This document shows positions 13,474-14,849 of a stretch of 14,849 nt of DNA, piece after piece. The DNA lies in assembly GCA_037147235.1 (NCBI GenBank), contig JBAWVO010000160.1:1-14849 (forward strand), in the 5' to 3' direction. The notes under the pieces are model-generated. The model saw only the letters and a program-made list of their open reading frames with translations. It ran no database searches and had not been told where the DNA came from. The translations under genes were made by a program, and so were the position numbers. Within the stretch, counting starts at the first letter, position 1, and each line of letters opens with the position of its first letter. This stretch comes from JANXQG01 sp037147235. Lineage in GTDB: Bacteria; Planctomycetota; Planctomycetia; Pirellulales; Thermoguttaceae.

Positions 13474-14849
13474 TCACCAGCGTGGTTTGCTCTTCCGGTT
13501 CTGGCGATAGAGCTTCCGTCTCGCCTCGATTTGTTGCGACAGGATGGTTTCACCGGCCAAGGATGCCGCATGAACTCCTTTCTGGGCGGTGGCAACGGCC
13601 TCGGGAAACCTTCCCGCAGCAGCATACGCGGCAGCCAGAACGTCGAATCCCAGCGGAGAATCCTCTCCGGCCAGTTGGCATGCCCGTTGGGCCAGTGCTA
13701 CCGCTCGGCGAGGGTCGCCTCCGGACTGCGGATCGGTTGTCGCTAGCACCCAGGCAAGGTTGTAGTGGGCCTTGACGTAATCGGGCTTCTGGCGAATTGC
13801 CTCGTCAAAATGGCTAATCGCCTCGATCCGCTTCCCTTCGCTGACGAGCAGATTGGCCAAGTTGAAATGCGACTGAGGGTAGTCGGGTTGAACTCGCAAC
13901 GATTTCTCGTAACACGCGATCGATTCCTGTGTTTGGCCTGCACGCTCCAGCGTGACTCCCCAATTGTAGTAAAAAGAAGCCCCGGGGTCGATCCCGAGCG
14001 TCCTCAAGACCACCTGAAATTCTGCAAATTCTGCCAGGGCTTCCTCCGTCTGCCCTAGTTTGCTGAGTGCCACGGCAAGCCCTTCGTGAGCGCTGGGGTT
14101 GTCCGCCGTGCAGCTCAACGTATGCCTCCACACGGTCGCACCGTCTTGCCAATACGAAGTCTGTAGACAAGCCATGGTCGTGAGAACCAGCAGCAAGAGC
14201 GCCAAGGCAATGCCGACCATCTTGGGCCGCCACAACCACGAGCGTCGAAGCTCATCTGCTCCCCATGCCAAGGCGAGGGCGATGCCGATTTGCGGCAAAT
14301 ATGTGTAGCGGTCGGCCATGGCCTGCCCCCCCACCTGAACCAGCCCGATCACGGGCACCAGCATGAAGAGATACCAAAACCAGCCGACGATCAGATAGGG
14401 GTGCTTTCGCCTGTAAAGTACGACCCCCATCGAGACTGCCAACAGGGTAAGAAGGCTCGCCAGAATCTTCCAAATCGGAAGTTCGTCCCCGGGATGCGGA
14501 TACAACAACGCCAGGTTCACCGGATAAAATAACTGCCCCAGATAGGCGACATAGGCCACCACCGCGTTGGCAAGACGCCAAGGCAGCGGCAGATTAATCA
14601 TGGCCTCCATCGGCTTGACCTGGACGATGAGTGTCACGACGCACGAAGCCAGGGAGAGAACCAGCAATGGAATCTTCTCGACCACGAGGACCCAGGCGCG
14701 CGTCGAGGAAAATCGCCTCAACGGCCAATAATCCAGCAAGAGAAGCACCAAGGGTAACGTCACCAACATCGGTTTCGCCATCAGGCCCAGAGCGAACAGG
14801 ACCATGACCAGCACGTAAGGCAAAAATCGGACATTTGGCCGACCGATAC
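13474..14849 (-). CDS. multi-spanning membrane protein with C-terminal TPRs (partial, 5' end outside window)
   Basis: The frame is open to the window edge, so only the C-terminal 458 or so residues are seen. Counting from 14823, LGLMAKPMLVTLPLVLLLLDY (12-31) is a hallmark of a bacterial family related to the TMTC/O-mannosyltransferase group of GT-C-fold proteins. Further membrane helices lie near 51-68, 83-101, 118-136, 142-163 and 203-220, and ADRYTYLPQIG (170-180) is another family mark. From about 245 on come TPRs, e.g. YYNWGVTLERAGQTQESIACYEKSL and HFNLANLLVSEGKRIEAISHFDEAI-type units with the W/Y-x-x-G/A-x-x-x pattern, ending in a basic tail. It probably sits in the inner membrane; a role in glycosylation is suggested by relatives but unproven. 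It converges with the beta-CASP gene. Confidence 0.85.
   Translation of the reverse strand, partial: IGRPNVRFLPYVLVMVLFALGLMAKPMLVTLPLVLLLLDYWPLRRFSSTRAWVLVVEKIPLLVLSLASCVVTLIVQVKPMEAMINLPLPWRLANAVVAYVAYLGQLFYPVNLALLYPHPGDELPIWKILASLLTLLAVSMGVVLYRRKHPYLIVGWFWYLFMLVPVIGLVQVGGQAMADRYTYLPQIGIALALAWGADELRRSWLWRPKMVGIALALLLLVLTTMACLQTSYWQDGATVWRHTLSCTADNPSAHEGLAVALSKLGQTEEALAEFAEFQVVLRTLGIDPGASFYYNWGVTLERAGQTQESIACYEKSLRVQPDYPQSHFNLANLLVSEGKRIEAISHFDEAIRQKPDYVKAHYNLAWVLATTDPQSGGDPRRAVALAQRACQLAGEDSPLGFDVLAAAYAAAGRFPEAVATAQKGVHAASLAGETILSQQIEARRKLYRQNRKSKPRW

Overview
The window looks like chromosomal DNA of a planctomycete (Planctomycetota, probably a Pirellulales-like lineage). The main reasons are a DUF1559 pseudopilin-like protein followed directly by a small lipoprotein, a Tat-exported GH109-type Gfo/Idh/MocA protein, a PHP-glycosyltransferase fusion, a membrane protein with TPRs of the 'GLMAKPMLVTLP' type, and many palindromic intergenic repeats. 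The taxonomic call is inference from gene content; there is no rRNA or other marker gene here.

Layout. 51-1409 (-): Tat-exported GH109-like glycosidase/oxidoreductase. 1692-2024 (+): small membrane-anchored protein of unknown role, followed by a repeat-rich gap with a nested hairpin (2051-2128). 2441-2896 (-): lone, AT-richer Imm5-like putative immunity gene with a perfect palindrome just upstream. 3180-4706 (+): secreted alkaline phosphatase, convergent with 4894..5995 region (-): secreted S1/P1-type zinc nuclease; a 112-bp inverted-repeat element lies between them. 6202-6699 (-) Sel1-repeat protein and 6730-9213 (-) PHP domain fused to a GT4 glycosyltransferase form a likely operon. Divergent from it, 9452-9931 (+) is a nucleoside 2-deoxyribosyltransferase-like protein. 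10093-11133 (+) DUF1559 protein and 11149-11559 (+) lipoprotein form a standard planctomycete pair. 11750-13405 (+) is a metallo-beta-lactamase/beta-CASP nuclease that carries an N-terminal signal peptide. 13474-14849 (-) is the 3' part of a multi-spanning membrane protein with TPRs, cut by the window edge.

How the genes may fit together. Most products are exported or envelope-bound (glycosidase, phosphatase, nuclease, lipoprotein, pseudopilin, beta-CASP enzyme). The phosphatase, S1/P1 nuclease, beta-CASP nuclease and deoxyribosyltransferase together would be compatible with use of extracellular nucleic acids as phosphate or nucleoside source, but they are not one operon and the link is hypothesis.

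There is no CRISPR array, transposase, integrase, phage gene, tRNA or rRNA that I can see. The least ordinary signals are the signal peptide on a CPSF-like beta-CASP nuclease, the PHP-GT4 fusion, the orphan immunity gene with its operator-like palindrome, and at least three families of interspersed palindromic repeats with several copies inside this one window. I did not find a convincing new multi-gene defence or biosynthetic system.
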